Assembly (NCBI RefSeq): GCF_001482285.1
Contig: NZ_LOEP01000027.1
Coordinates: 62,001-126,000, forward strand
DNA length: 64,000 bases
Reading direction: 5' to 3'
DNA from: Haloferax sp. Q22
GTDB lineage: Archaea > Halobacteriota > Halobacteria > Halobacteriales > Haloferacaceae
The notes beneath the pieces are model-generated. The model worked only from the letters and a program-made list of their open reading frames with translations. It was not told the origin of the DNA and ran no database searches. The position numbers and the translations under genes were made by a program. Position 1 is the first letter of the stretch. Every line of letters starts with the position of its first letter. Shown here piece after piece: positions 23,799-33,306 of the stretch.

Positions 23799-24749
23799 TC
23801 AGACCGGTCGGTGGCCCGCCTCGTCGGGGGTGTTGTTCGGGGTCCGCCACGCGTCGTCGAGGTGTTCGACGAGCGCGCGGGCGACCGCCACCGGCTCCTC
23901 GTGGTGGACCCAGTGGGTCGCCTCGTCGAACGTCTTGAGGTGACCGTCCTCGCAGAACGCGAGGCTCTCGCGCGCCATCTTCGGTCGGAGGAACCGGTCG
24001 CGGCTCCCCCAGACGACGAGCGTCGGATGTTCGACCGCCTCGGCGCGGGGCCGCGGGCGCTCGCGGGCGACCGCCCGGTACCAGTCGACCATCGAGCCGT
24101 AGGCTCCGGAGACAGACCACGCGGCGCGATAGCAGTCGAGGTCGGTCGCCGAGAACGTGCCGGGGAGCGCGGAGCCGGTCATCGTCCGTTCCAGGACGGC
24201 CTAGTCGCCGACAGGGGCGAGGAGTTCGGGGAGTTTCGGCAGCTGGAAGAACAGGACATACCAGCTTCGGAGCTGTTGGGCCGGGTCGCGTCTGAGGTGG
24301 CGGGAGAGCACCGCCGGGTGTGGGAGGTTCATCGCGGTGAGCGACCGCACCCGGTCGCGGTGGTGGAGCGCGGTCCACCACGCCACTGCGCCACCCCAGT
24401 CGTGACCGACGACGTGGGCCTTCTCGTGGCCGAGCGCGTCCGCGACGCCGACCACGTCACCGGCGAGTTCGTCGATACTGTACCACTCGACACCCGAGGG
24501 GCGGTCGCTCAGGTTGTAGCCGCGCTGGTCGAGCGCGACGACCCGGTAGCCCGCTTCGGTCAACGGGCGGAGGTAGTCCGTCCACGCGTACCAACACTCC
24601 GGAAAGCCGTGGAGGAGGACAACGAGTTCGCCGTCTTCCGGTCCGGCTTCGACCGCATGGAGCGTGACCTCACCCGCGTCGATGCGGCGGCTCGTCGCCT
24701 CGACGGACAGCTCCACGTCGTCGCGCGACAGCCCCGATTGCTTCGCCAT
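23799..24749 (-). pseudogene. Alpha/beta hydrolase (epoxide hydrolase-like) with in-frame TAG
   Basis: The frame from ATG 24749 (MAKQSGLSRDDVEL) runs to 23799 and is interrupted only by TAG at 24201-24203, codon 183. Both halves fit one protein of about 316 residues. The first has the oxyanion motif LLHGFPECWYAW and nucleophile elbow VGHDWGGAVAWW. The second has the acid VVWGSRDRFLRP and catalytic His in THWVHHEEP. Homologues usually carry an aromatic residue near this position, so TAC to TAG is the simplest change. A methionine (24182) just after the stop could restart translation, but the product would lack the nucleophile. It is probably inactive in this strain. Confidence 0.85.
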
Positions 24750-24842
24750 ACCCCTCGCTACGGCGGCGAAGGACAAATGTGCCGCGGCGGCGCGAGAGGC
24801 CGTCGACGGCGAAAAAACGGGTCGGTTCCGCGGCCGGTTCGG

Positions 24843-27062
24843 CTACCCGAACAGGCGCTCTCTGATGCTCCGAGAGCGACTCCGTTCGGCTAAGAGGACC
24901 GAACACTCCACGTCGTCGACGACGTCCATGACGACGGTGCCGCTGACGAGCCGCGAGAGCAGGCCGCGCTCCGTCGCACCGACGACGAGCAGTGACGCGT
25001 CGGTCGCGTGCGACTCGATAGCCCTCTCGACGTCGCCGGTCTCGACGGTGAGCGTGGCGTCGCCGAGCCCGCGCTCGTCGGCCCACTCGCGGAGGAAGCG
25101 CTCACCCGCGTCCCTGTCGTCGGCGACGTGGAGGAGCTCTATCTCCGCATCGCAGAACTCGCGTAAGACCGAGGCGATGGACGCCGAAAGGTCGGAGTCC
25201 GGGCCGCCGGCGGTCGGGACGAGCACGTGCGAGGGGTCGAAGCCGCGGTCCTTCAGCACCAACACGTCGTAGGGGAGCGCGTGCGTTATCTCCTCGTACG
25301 CGCTCTCGGCGCGGCCGGGCGACCCGTGGCTGTCGGGGCCCCAGCCCATGACGACGAGGTCGGCGTTGTAGGTCTCCGCCGCGTCGAACACTTCCTCGAA
25401 CGACCGGTGGGAGAGAACGGTGTGGGTCTCCATGTCCACGCCGAGTTCGTCGGCGTCGACGCGGGCCTGTTCGAGCAGGCGGTCGGCCTCGGCGAAGTCG
25501 TACTCCTCGCGGGCCGATTCGAGAGCGGTCTGGTCCGGCACCTTCACGATGTGGACGCCGACGAGCGTCCCGTCGTTGGCCTTGGTGACGGCCCCGGCCA
25601 GCGAGATGAGGTCGCGCTCGCTTTCGGGGTTCGAAAGCGGGACCATGACGCGGTAGCCCCCGTCGGGCTGGACCGAGGTGGCGGCCGAGACTGCGGCGTC
25701 CGGGAGCTGCTCCGACTGCTGGAGCAGGTACTTTCCGAGGATCCCCTGCTTCGTCGCCTTCGTGCGGGCGTAGGCGGCGTACCACAGCATGGCGAACACC
25801 ACGAAGCCGGCCGCGAGGAGGACGATAGTGTCGGCGAAGAACGCGATGAGCGCGAACGACGTAATCGCCCCGAGGATGGGAACAAGGGGGTACAGCGGAA
25901 CCCGGTAGTCCGGCTGGTAATCCTCGGGGTCGGACACGCGCATCACGATGAGCGAGACGTTGAGCAGCCCGTAGATGATGAGGTGGAGAACGCTCCCGGC
26001 GTTCGCGAGGGTGTTGACGTCAGCCAGCAGGATAAACAGGAGGATAAACCCGCCGGTGATGGCGATAGAGCGGTACGGCGTGCCGAACCGGGGGTGAATC
26101 TCGTTGAGTTCCGAGGAGACGATTCGGTCGCGCCCCATGGCGAAGTTAATCCGCGAGGAAGCGAGAATCGAGGCGTTCGCGGACGAGGCGGTGGCGAGGA
26201 GGCCGCCGAACAGCATCGCGCCCGCACCGACCGGACCGATGAGGAGCCGGGCGACGTCGACGACGGCGGTCTCGTTCCCGGCGACGAGGCTGTTGTCCAC
26301 GGCGGCCAGCACGGTCAGGAGGACGAGCGCGTACACCAGCGTCACGATGACGACGCTGCCGAGGACGGCCCGCGGGAGATTCTTTCCGGGGTCCTTGATC
26401 TCCTCCGCGACGGAGGTGATCTGGACGAATCCGAGGTACGAGACGAAGATGAGGCCGGTCACGGGCAGGAGCGGCGACACGCCCTTGTCCGGCGGGACGA
26501 ACGGCCGGAGTTTCGCGAGGTCCGCGTTCAGGAGTCCGAAGACCGTGAACACGGCGAGGATGGCCAGCAAAATGAGGACGATGGCGTTCTGTAGCTTCCC
26601 CGTCTCCTTCGCGCCGACGTAGTTGATGAACACGAAGAGCAGACCGCCCGCGAGGGCGACGAGCTTCACGGCGGAAACCGTGATACCGCCGAGGACGAGG
26701 CTCGGAATGGGGAGGAACGTCACCACGTACTGACCGAAGCCGGTCATGTAGAACGCGGAGGCGAACGCGAGTCCCATCCAGTTGCCCCACCCGGCGACAC
26801 TGCCGAACAGCGGTCCGAGGGCGTGGTTGATGTAGTAGTACGCACCGCCGGATTTCGGCATCGCGGTGCCCAGTTCGCTGGCGGACATGGCGGTCAAGAG
26901 CGCGATGACGCCGCCGAGGACGAACGCGGCGGCCGCGAGCGGCCCGGCCTGTTGGACCGCGGCCCCCGGAAGCACGAAGATGCCCGCGCCGATCATCGTC
27001 CCGATACCGATGGTCAACGCCGCGAGCGGGCCGAGGTCTTTCGCGAGTTCCTCGTCTGTCAT
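24843..27062 (-). CDS. APC amino-acid permease fused to UspA domain(s)
   Basis: This 739-residue protein has an N-terminal APC-superfamily permease (about residues 1-430, twelve helices; GIGTMIGAGIFVLPG in helix 1 is the family substrate loop). It is followed by two universal-stress domains (about residues 460-600 and 600-735). The second ends with LLVVGATERGLLSRLVSGTVV, the ATP-binding GxxG-type loop. The USP part is probably cytoplasmic and may gate uptake by nucleotide. The substrate is likely a cationic or neutral amino acid. Its ATG overlaps the stop of the upstream USP gene by 4 bp, so the two are co-translated. Confidence 0.9.
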   Translation of the reverse strand: MTDEELAKDLGPLAALTIGIGTMIGAGIFVLPGAAVQQAGPLAAAAFVLGGVIALLTAMSASELGTAMPKSGGAYYYINHALGPLFGSVAGWGNWMGLAFASAFYMTGFGQYVVTFLPIPSLVLGGITVSAVKLVALAGGLLFVFINYVGAKETGKLQNAIVLILLAILAVFTVFGLLNADLAKLRPFVPPDKGVSPLLPVTGLIFVSYLGFVQITSVAEEIKDPGKNLPRAVLGSVVIVTLVYALVLLTVLAAVDNSLVAGNETAVVDVARLLIGPVGAGAMLFGGLLATASSANASILASSRINFAMGRDRIVSSELNEIHPRFGTPYRSIAITGGFILLFILLADVNTLANAGSVLHLIIYGLLNVSLIVMRVSDPEDYQPDYRVPLYPLVPILGAITSFALIAFFADTIVLLAAGFVVFAMLWYAAYARTKATKQGILGKYLLQQSEQLPDAAVSAATSVQPDGGYRVMVPLSNPESERDLISLAGAVTKANDGTLVGVHIVKVPDQTALESAREEYDFAEADRLLEQARVDADELGVDMETHTVLSHRSFEEVFDAAETYNADLVVMGWGPDSHGSPGRAESAYEEITHALPYDVLVLKDRGFDPSHVLVPTAGGPDSDLSASIASVLREFCDAEIELLHVADDRDAGERFLREWADERGLGDATLTVETGDVERAIESHATDASLLVVGATERGLLSRLVSGTVVMDVVDDVECSVLLAERSRSRSIRERLFG

Positions 27063-27520
27063 GTTTCACCGTCTTCGTCGGCGCCGTCCGCCGGCAGCAC
27101 GACCACGGGGCGGTCGCTGTGCCGAATCAACTCCTCGCGGACCGCGCCGGAAAAGAGGTCCCACCACGAGCGGCCGCCGCGCGGGGTGAAGACGATAGCC
27201 GTCGCGTCGGCCTCGCGAGCCGCCTCGAGAATGGCGTCGCCGACGTCGGTCGCGAACCGGAGATCGGTCTTGAGTTCGATGCCGGCGTCGTTCGCGGCGC
27301 GGCGAGCGATATCGAACAGCTCGTCTGCGACCTCCTCGCGCTGTTCGACGCCGGCTTTGTCCGGCGCGCCGCCCGCCTTCTCGATGACGTGGACGACGGA
27401 GGCCCGACCGTCGGCCGCTGCGATGCGCGGGAACGCGGTGGCACAGGTGAGTTCGGCGTCGTCCGCGTTCGCGAGCGGGAGCAGAGGGTGAGAGAACAGC
27501 GATTCGACGTGTTCAGTCAT
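27059..27520 (-). CDS. Universal stress protein (UspA-like)
   Basis: This 153-residue protein, from ATG 27520 (MTEHVESLFSHP), has the USP alpha/beta fold. The first strand is shortened. The ATP loop region is degenerate: TAIVFTPRGGRSWWDLFSG then VREELIRHSDRPVVVLP in place of GxxGxxxxxxGS. It sits immediately before the APC-USP fusion with an ATGA overlap, so a regulatory partnership with the permease is likely. ATP binding is doubtful because of the altered loop. Confidence 0.85.
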   Translation of the reverse strand: MTEHVESLFSHPLLPLANADDAELTCATAFPRIAAADGRASVVHVIEKAGGAPDKAGVEQREEVADELFDIARRAANDAGIELKTDLRFATDVGDAILEAAREADATAIVFTPRGGRSWWDLFSGAVREELIRHSDRPVVVLPADGADEDGET

Positions 27521-27712
27521 GTGTCGAACCTGTGGGTGTGGTGTAAGAGAGGCGATTCCACCCGGCGGAACGGGATTGTGCCGGGGCGAGCGAGCCCAAT
27601 TCACAACGTGACCGTCGGGAATTCATGCGCGGAGGTTGTGCGGCAATAGATTTAGAAGTTCGCAAACCGGGGCACCGCGTCGAAGCGAATCGAACGCGGA
27701 GAGAACGCGTTC

Positions 27713-28108
27713 TCAGACGGCGGTGACCCACGCCCGGTACGCCTCGTCGCGGCCGTAGACCGCCTGAAAGACCCGGTCAGCGAAGCCGGCGAGGCGGTTC
27801 GCGTCCGAGCGGGCGGTGATGCGGACGTTCGTTCCCTCGGCCTCTTCGGGGCTCTCCAACTGATCGATTCGGAACTCGGGGAACTCCGCGAGCAGCCCCT
27901 TGAGCCGGTCGAGTTCCTCGTCGGTCACGTCCATGTTGAACGTCTGGTCGGCGAACTGAACCCACGGGCCGGGGCCCTCGCCGTCAACGTCGGCGAGGCG
28001 CTCGGCCTCGATGGTGAGAAAGGCGCTGCCGCGGTCGCGGTGCGCCGACACGGCGTCGGCGAAGAGCTTCCGGCGCTCGCGGGCGGTGTCGGCCTCGAAT
28101 CGAGTCAT
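27713..28108 (-). CDS. Conserved haloarchaeal protein of unknown function
   Basis: This 131-residue soluble protein, from ATG 28108 (MTRFEADTARERRKLF), has alpha-helical ends. The middle contains alternating beta strands (AFLTIEAERLADVD, WVQFADQTFNMDV, TNVRITARSDAN). It ends GRDEAYRAWVTAV. It is strongly acidic and has no Cys, signal peptide or membrane helix. I do not recognise a family. It is separate from its neighbours by about 90-190 bp. Confidence 0.65.
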   Translation of the reverse strand: MTRFEADTARERRKLFADAVSAHRDRGSAFLTIEAERLADVDGEGPGPWVQFADQTFNMDVTDEELDRLKGLLAEFPEFRIDQLESPEEAEGTNVRITARSDANRLAGFADRVFQAVYGRDEAYRAWVTAV

Positions 28109-28196
28109 GTGGGTTGCTACACCCGGGCGGTACAAAAGCGGCCCGCGTCGGCGCGGTGTGCCTCCGACGGCGACGGCCGAGACGGCCGTCAGCGCG

Positions 28197-29216
28197 TCAG
28201 AACAGCGCGAGAACCGCGGCGAGCGCGAGCGCGCTGATGGTGAGTAGCTGCAGTCCGAGGACGGCGAGCGGAGCCGCGCCCGTCTGTCGCATCGCGTCGA
28301 GCCGAACGTCGAGACCGAGCCCGACGAACGCGAGCGCGAACAGGGCGTCGCTGGCGGTGCCGACGGTCGCGAGCGTTGCATCCGAGAGCAGGCCGAGGTT
28401 AGCGACGGCGGCGACGGCGACGAAGCCGACGAGGAACCGCGGGACCCCGTCAAAGACGGCGCGCAGACCGGTCGCGGCTTCCTCGGCCCGGCCGGCGTAG
28501 CGAACCGCGTAGGCGACGGCGACGAAGCCGAGCATGGAGTTGCGCGCGAGTTTGGTCACGGTCGCCCAGCGGCCCGCCACTTCGGAGTGGGCGAAGCCGG
28601 CCGCGGTGACGGGACCGGTGCTGAACATGCTCAGACCGGCCCAGATACCGAACTGACGGCCGGACAGCGGAAGCAGGTCACCGGCGATGGGGAACGCGGC
28701 GAGCGTGAGCGCGTCGAACAGGAGGACCGCGGCGACGACGTGGGTGAGGGACTCGCCGTCGGCGTCGATGGTGCCGGCGATGGCGGTGGCCGCGGAGACG
28801 CCGCAGACGCTCGCGCCGGCCGCGAGAAGCGACCCGGTCTTGTCGTCGAGGCCGAACACCTGTCCGGCGACGGCCTCGACGAGGAGGACGCCCGCGGCGA
28901 CGGTGACGACGACGAGCGCGACCAGCACGGGGCCGGAGGCGACGAGTTCGTCGATTGCGATGCGAGCGCCGAGCAGGACAATACCCGTCTCGAGGAGGAG
29001 CTTCTGCGTGTCGACGCCGGGTCGCGCCCAGTCGGGGACGCCGACCGTGTTGGCGACGACGGCCCCGAAGAGGACGCCGAGCAAGAGCGCGTTGACGCCG
29101 GGAACGAAGCCGGCGACGAGCGCCGCCGCCCCCGCGAGGGCGACGAGGAGGGTGACGCCCGGGGCGAGTCGTGCGAGCCGGCCGACGCCGGCGTCCGAGT
29201 TCTCCCCGGCGCTCAC
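28197..29216 (-). CDS. YeiH-type (UPF0324) putative exporter
   Basis: This 339-residue membrane protein has about ten helices and UPF0324 motifs: LLLGVLFGAVVANTVG, ETGIVLLGARIAIDEL, LLAAGASVCGVSAATAIAG and MLGFVAVAYAVRY. Family members have been called sulfate exporters or cysteine-regulated transporters, but the substrate is unproven. The chosen GTG start (29216) gives MSAGENSD. It overlaps the TGA of an upstream 48-aa membrane peptide (GTGA), which argues for translational coupling. The open frame continues upstream but is Arg-rich and unlike protein. Confidence 0.82.
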   Translation of the reverse strand: MSAGENSDAGVGRLARLAPGVTLLVALAGAAALVAGFVPGVNALLLGVLFGAVVANTVGVPDWARPGVDTQKLLLETGIVLLGARIAIDELVASGPVLVALVVVTVAAGVLLVEAVAGQVFGLDDKTGSLLAAGASVCGVSAATAIAGTIDADGESLTHVVAAVLLFDALTLAAFPIAGDLLPLSGRQFGIWAGLSMFSTGPVTAAGFAHSEVAGRWATVTKLARNSMLGFVAVAYAVRYAGRAEEAATGLRAVFDGVPRFLVGFVAVAAVANLGLLSDATLATVGTASDALFALAFVGLGLDVRLDAMRQTGAAPLAVLGLQLLTISALALAAVLALF

Positions 29217-29359
29217 GGCCCAAGCGCCACGAGGACAGTCACGACGACGAGTCCGAGGGCAGTCGCGCGCCAGCCGCGTTCGAGCGTACACCACAGACCG
29301 TACGCGCGCTCGACGGCTGTCGCGCCGAGCGCGTCGCGCATGAGGGACGAATCGCGCAT
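29213..29359 (-). CDS. 48-aa single-helix membrane peptide
   Basis: This short ORF runs from ATG 29359 to TGA 29213-29215 and encodes 48 residues: a charged N-terminal half (MRDSSLMRDALGATAVERA) and one hydrophobic helix (ALGLVVVTVLVALGP). Its stop overlaps the GTG start of the UPF0324 transporter by 3 bases. A second ATG is at codon 7. The overlap and the clear membrane segment support it as real. It may be a leader peptide or small subunit for the transporter. Confidence 0.55.
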   Translation of the reverse strand: MRDSSLMRDALGATAVERAYGLWCTLERGWRATALGLVVVTVLVALGP

Positions 29360-29567
29360 TTACTGGTGCCACGAGAGCCGCGCCGTTGAACGTGTCGCTT
29401 CCGTCTGCGAAACCGGCAACAAAAACCTCGAACACCGCGGTGGGACGACCGTGAGAGCTGTAGAACGACGAACAAAGAGCAATATTTTCTTGTTCCTCTG
29501 ACCATCGATGTCGCAGAACTCAGTACGTATCTTCAACACTATATGCTCTCGCCGGATGGGGTCAGAT

Positions 29568-30194
29568 ATGGCAAAGCGCATCCTCTTGCTCGGAGCGCCG
29601 GGCGCAGGTAAGGGCACACAGTCGAAGCGACTCGCCGAGACCTACGGCGTCGAACACGTCACCACGGGCGACGCGCTGCGCGCGAACAAGGACATGGAGA
29701 CCGAGTACGGGACGCCCCGTTCGTTCATGGAGAAGGGCGAACTCGTCCCCGACGCGGTCGTCAACGAAATCGTCGAGGCCGCGCTGAAGGACGCCGACGG
29801 CTACGTCCTCGACGGCTACCCGCGGAACCTCTCGCAGGCGGAGTACCTCACCGAAATCACCGACCTCGACGCGGTCATCTACCTGAAGGTCGCCGAATCC
29901 GAACTCGTCGAGCGCCTCACCGGCCGCCGCGTCTGCGACGACTGCGGCACGAACTTCCACGTGAAGTTCAACCAGCCCGAGGAGGAGGGCGTCTGCGACG
30001 ACTGCGGCGGCGAACTCGTCCAGCGCGACGACGACACCGAAGAGACGGTCCGCGAGCGCCTGTCGGTGTTCAAGGAGAACACCGAGCCGGTCATCGAACA
30101 CTACCGCGACGAGGGCGTCCTCGTCGAGGTCGACGGCGAACAGACCCCGGACGAGGTCTTCGAGGACGTTCAGGCCGTCATCGACGACGCGTAA
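29568..30194 (+). CDS. adk: Adenylate kinase, zinc-lid type
   Basis: This 208-residue enzyme interconverts ATP + AMP and 2 ADP. The P-loop is [19 protein letters not shown] at the N-terminus. NMP-binding residues follow ([35 protein letters not shown]). The LID carries [10 protein letters not shown] and CDDCGGEL, two CxxC pairs that bind zinc, as in Gram-positive-type kinases. ATG 29568 sits about 25 bp after a TATA-like CTATATG (near 29540-29546), consistent with a leaderless transcript. It begins the conserved archaeal block adk-DUF106-cmk-truB. Confidence 0.97.
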   Translation: MAKRILLLGAPGAGKGTQSKRLAETYGVEHVTTGDALRANKDMETEYGTPRSFMEKGELVPDAVVNEIVEAALKDADGYVLDGYPRNLSQAEYLTEITDLDAVIYLKVAESELVERLTGRRVCDDCGTNFHVKFNQPEEEGVCDDCGGELVQRDDDTEETVRERLSVFKENTEPVIEHYRDEGVLVEVDGEQTPDEVFEDVQAVIDDA

Positions 30195-30315
30195 GCGCGC
30201 ACTCGGAACGACGTTTTTCACCGACTATACTCGGAGCGCCGGCGCTGTCGCCGGCGCGCTCGCTCTCGTCTCCAGAGTAAAACCTTGATAACAGCCGGTT
30301 GCTAAAGGGGCGGTA

Positions 30316-31236
30316 ATGGCACGAATCGAATCTCGGGTGCGCGACCTCGTCGGCTCCGACGCCGACATGCGCGCCGCCGTCGAAACCGTCCTCGACCGGG
30401 CGGACGACGGAGAAGTCGAGTGGGCCGACGTTCGCGACGAGCTCACGAGCGGCCAGTGGGGCCGCCTCATCGAGAAAGGTATCCTCGTCGATGGCGACGA
30501 GGGGTTCCGGCTCGCCGACGCGGCGGAGACCCGCGCCGGCCTCGAAGACGACACGTCCGACTCCGGCGACTCGTCGTCGTCCTCGTCGGCCGACATCGAC
30601 ACCGGCGACTCCTCGTGGTCGAAGTACGACAAGGGCGCGGCCGTCGTCACCGTCGGCCTGTTCCTCGGCTACTCGGTCGCCGAGGTTCGGAACGTCATCG
30701 GCGGCGTGATGGACGTGGCGCTCGGCCCGCTGGCCGACATGCTCCCGTTCTACGCCGTCGTGATGGTCCTCGCGCTCGCGACCGGCCTCTACTCCACGCT
30801 CCTGCAGGCGAACCTCATGGACATGGAGAAGATGGGCATGTATCAAGAGCGGATGAAGGACATCCAACAGCGACAGAAAGACGCCAAGGAGCGCGGCGAC
30901 GACGCGGCGCTCGAGAAGATTCAAGAAGAGCAGATGGAGGCGATGGGCGACCAGATGGGCATGTTCAAAGAGCAGTTCCGCCCGATGGTCTGGATCATGT
31001 TCCTCACCATCCCGGTGTTCCTCTGGATGTATTGGGCCATCGGCGTCGGCGGGGGCTCCGACCCGCACATCGTCACCGAGAATATCGTGCTCCCGCTCGT
31101 CGGGTCCGTCGAGTGGAAGCAGGGAGTCATCGGTCCCATGCAGGCGTGGATTGTCTGGTACTTCCTCTGCTCGATGGGCTTCACCCAGATCATCCGCAAG
31201 AGCCTGAACATCGACATGTCGCCGTCGGCGTCGTAA
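30316..31236 (+). CDS. DUF106 membrane protein (Oxa1/EMC3-like insertase)
   Basis: This 306-residue protein has an N-terminal helical domain (about residues 1-70), a Ser/Asp-rich linker and about three to four membrane helices. A long charged coiled coil (residues about 178-215; MKDIQQRQKDAKERGDDAAL) lies between the first helices. This matches archaeal DUF106, the Oxa1/YidC/EMC3 superfamily, thought to help insert membrane proteins. The N-terminal soluble extension of about 100 residues is typical of haloarchaea. It lies between adk and cmk, the usual archaeal position near secY-type genes. Confidence 0.9.
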   Translation: MARIESRVRDLVGSDADMRAAVETVLDRADDGEVEWADVRDELTSGQWGRLIEKGILVDGDEGFRLADAAETRAGLEDDTSDSGDSSSSSSADIDTGDSSWSKYDKGAAVVTVGLFLGYSVAEVRNVIGGVMDVALGPLADMLPFYAVVMVLALATGLYSTLLQANLMDMEKMGMYQERMKDIQQRQKDAKERGDDAALEKIQEEQMEAMGDQMGMFKEQFRPMVWIMFLTIPVFLWMYWAIGVGGGSDPHIVTENIVLPLVGSVEWKQGVIGPMQAWIVWYFLCSMGFTQIIRKSLNIDMSPSAS

Positions 31237-31379
31237 GCCGACCCGAGCGACTCGAACCGACTCCGTTTCTCTCTCCGTTTCCGCGTCTCACCAGCCTCGG
31301 TTCTCTCGCACTCACCCCGTGAGAAGCTTCCGCAGGGGTCGTCGGCAACGATAACACCTTTTAGCCGACCGCACACAGC

Positions 31380-31964
31380 ATGGATATGTTACTGACCGTC
31401 TCCGGACCACCGGGCAGCGGGAAAAGCACGACCGCCGCCGCGCTCGCCGAGGCGTTCGACCTCGAACACATAAGCGGCGGGGACATCTTCCGCGAGCTCG
31501 CCGCCGAGCGCGACATGACCGCCGTCGAGTTCAACAAACTCGCCGAGGAGGACGACCAGATCGACCGCGACCTCGACCGCCGCCTCCGCGACATCGCCCT
31601 CGACCGCGACGACGTGCTCCTCGAATCTCGCCTCGCCGGCTGGCTCGCCGGCGACGCCGCCGACCTCCGTTTTTGGCTCGACGCCCCCGTCGACGTTCGC
31701 GCCGAGCGCATCGCCGACCGCGAGGACAAAGCGCCCGACATCGCCCGCGAGGAGACGACGACCCGCGAGGCGAGCGAGGCCAAGCGGTACGACGCGTACT
31801 ACGACATCAACATCACGGACCTCTCTATCTACGATATCGCGCTCAACACTGCCCGCTGGGGCCCTGACGAGGTGACCGCCATCTGCATCGCTGCGGTCGA
31901 CTCCTACGACCCCGAGGCCGACGAGGGCAAGTACCCCGTCGACGGCGTCCGTTACGACTTCTGA
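31380..31964 (+). CDS. cmk: Cytidylate kinase
   Basis: This 194-residue archaeal-type enzyme phosphorylates CMP/dCMP. The P-loop is [20 protein letters not shown] at the N-terminus. [11 protein letters not shown] and [19 protein letters not shown] are family motifs. [20 protein letters not shown] precedes the LID, and [17 protein letters not shown] holds Arg residues that contact phosphates. The start is ATG 31380 or ATG 31386 (MLLTVSG); the latter matches many homologues. TruB begins two bases after its stop, so they form one operon. Confidence 0.96.
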   Translation: MDMLLTVSGPPGSGKSTTAAALAEAFDLEHISGGDIFRELAAERDMTAVEFNKLAEEDDQIDRDLDRRLRDIALDRDDVLLESRLAGWLAGDAADLRFWLDAPVDVRAERIADREDKAPDIAREETTTREASEAKRYDAYYDINITDLSIYDIALNTARWGPDEVTAICIAAVDSYDPEADEGKYPVDGVRYDF

Positions 31965-31966
31965 CT

Positions 31967-32836
31967 ATGCTCCGAGACCCGCCCGAACACCGGAGCGTCG
32001 ACGACCTGCTTTCGTTCGGCGTCGTCAACCTCGACAAGCCGCCGGGGCCGTCGGCCCACCAAGTCACCGGCTGGGTCCGCGACATGGCCGACGTCGACCG
32101 TGCCGCCCACTCTGGAACGCTGGACCCGAAGGTGACCGGCTGTCTGCCGACTCTCCTCGGCGACGCGACCCGCATGGCGCAGGTGTTCCTCGAAGGCTCG
32201 AAAGAGTACGTCTCCGTGCTCGAACTCCACGGGCCCGCGCCGGCCGACATCGACTCGACCGTCGCCGAGTTCGAATCGAAGCTCTACCAGAAGCCCCCGC
32301 GGAAGTCCGCCGTCTCGCGCCGCCTCCGCGTCCGCGAGGTGTACGACCTCGACCTCCTCGAAGTGAAAGACAGACAGGCGCTCCTGCGCATCCGCTGCGA
32401 GTCGGGGACGTACATCCGAAAGCTGTGTCACGACCTCGGCCTCGCGCTCGGCACCGGCGGCCACATGGGCCACCTGCGCCGGACCGCGACCGACCCCTTC
32501 GACGACGCGGACCTCGTGACGCTCCACGACCTCACAGACGCCCTCGCGTTCGCCGAGGAGGGCGACGAGTCGTGGCTCCGCGACGTGGTCTCACCCGCCG
32601 AGCGGGCGCTATCGCACCTCCCGTCCGTGACCATCGCCAACAGCGCGGCCCGCGAGGTCGCCAACGGCGCGCCCGTCTACGCGCCCGGGGTCTTCGACGT
32701 TGATACCGACGCCTCCCGCGGCGACCTCGTCGCCTGCTTCACCGACGACGGCTCGGCCGTCTGTCTGGGCGAACTCGTCGGCGACGCCGACGCCGACTCG
32801 GGGACGGTCGTCTCGCTGGAAGCCGTGTTGGTCTGA
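31967..32836 (+). CDS. truB: tRNA pseudouridine synthase B (Cbf5-type)
   Basis: This 289-residue protein contains VVNLDKPPGPSAHQVTGWV and the catalytic Asp in SGTLDPKVTGCLPTLLGDAT. RIRCESGTYIRKLCHDLG is a further TruB/Cbf5 motif. A C-terminal PUA domain spans about residues 205-289. In archaea Cbf5 makes pseudouridine in rRNA with H/ACA guide RNPs and in tRNA position 55. The protein is shorter than eukaryotic Cbf5, as usual for archaea. It follows cmk by 2 bp, as in many archaeal genomes. Confidence 0.95.
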   Translation: MLRDPPEHRSVDDLLSFGVVNLDKPPGPSAHQVTGWVRDMADVDRAAHSGTLDPKVTGCLPTLLGDATRMAQVFLEGSKEYVSVLELHGPAPADIDSTVAEFESKLYQKPPRKSAVSRRLRVREVYDLDLLEVKDRQALLRIRCESGTYIRKLCHDLGLALGTGGHMGHLRRTATDPFDDADLVTLHDLTDALAFAEEGDESWLRDVVSPAERALSHLPSVTIANSAAREVANGAPVYAPGVFDVDTDASRGDLVACFTDDGSAVCLGELVGDADADSGTVVSLEAVLV

Positions 32837-32848
32837 GGCCGCTTCGCG

Positions 32849-33133
32849 CTACTTTCTCCGACGTTTTTTCTCCGCGTCCGCGAGCGTCTCCGCCTGTTCG
32901 TTGACCGACGCGACCTCTCGTTTCGCGTCCGATTTGTCGAGGTCGTAGACGTAGCGCCACGACGCCAGTGGGTAACCGTGCGACTCCTCGGGGCGGTCCG
33001 CCGCCGGTTCGGACTCGCCACCGCGGCGAATCGACCACCACCGGGCGCCCGCGACGCCCAACGCGAGGAGGACGAGGAGCATCGCGACGAACGGGAGGAG
33101 TCCGATCGGGACGCTCTGGAGGGACGTGAGCAT
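32849..33133 (-). CDS. Small membrane-anchored protein of unknown function
   Basis: This 94-residue protein has one N-terminal membrane helix (LLPFVAMLLVLLALGVAGARWW). It is followed by a charged cytoplasmic segment (SWRYVYDLDKSDAKREV) and a Lys/Arg-rich end (EKKRRRK). It is convergent with truB, stops 12 bp apart. A TATA-like GCTTTTGCC lies about 27 bp upstream of ATG 33133. The family is not recognised. Confidence 0.65.
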   Translation of the reverse strand: MLTSLQSVPIGLLPFVAMLLVLLALGVAGARWWSIRRGGESEPAADRPEESHGYPLASWRYVYDLDKSDAKREVASVNEQAETLADAEKKRRRK

Positions 33134-33266
33134 ACGTTGTCATTACTTCCGAGGTGGCAAAAGCGTACTCGTGGAGTGGAATCGGTTTCGTGGCACCGTT
33201 CGAACCGCACGACGACGGTGCGATACCGTGGCACGGCAGCCCTTCGCGTCGCCGCGACGAAACGAA

Positions 33267-33276
33267 GGGCTTAACC
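33267..33276 (+). promoter_or_regulatory. Probable TATA region of tRNA-Pro
   Basis: GGGCTTAACC lies 31-40 bp before the tRNA 5' end, where an archaeal box A would place the start a few bases upstream of the mature tRNA. The match to consensus is moderate. Confidence 0.45.
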
Positions 33277-33306
33277 GCGAGACACGCGTCGCTTTGAATG
33301 CACCCC

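Noticed and set aside
24201..24203. TAG as pyrrolysine codon
   Set aside because: Haloferax has no known pyrrolysine system, and the position corresponds to an ordinary aromatic residue in homologues; nonsense mutation is simpler.
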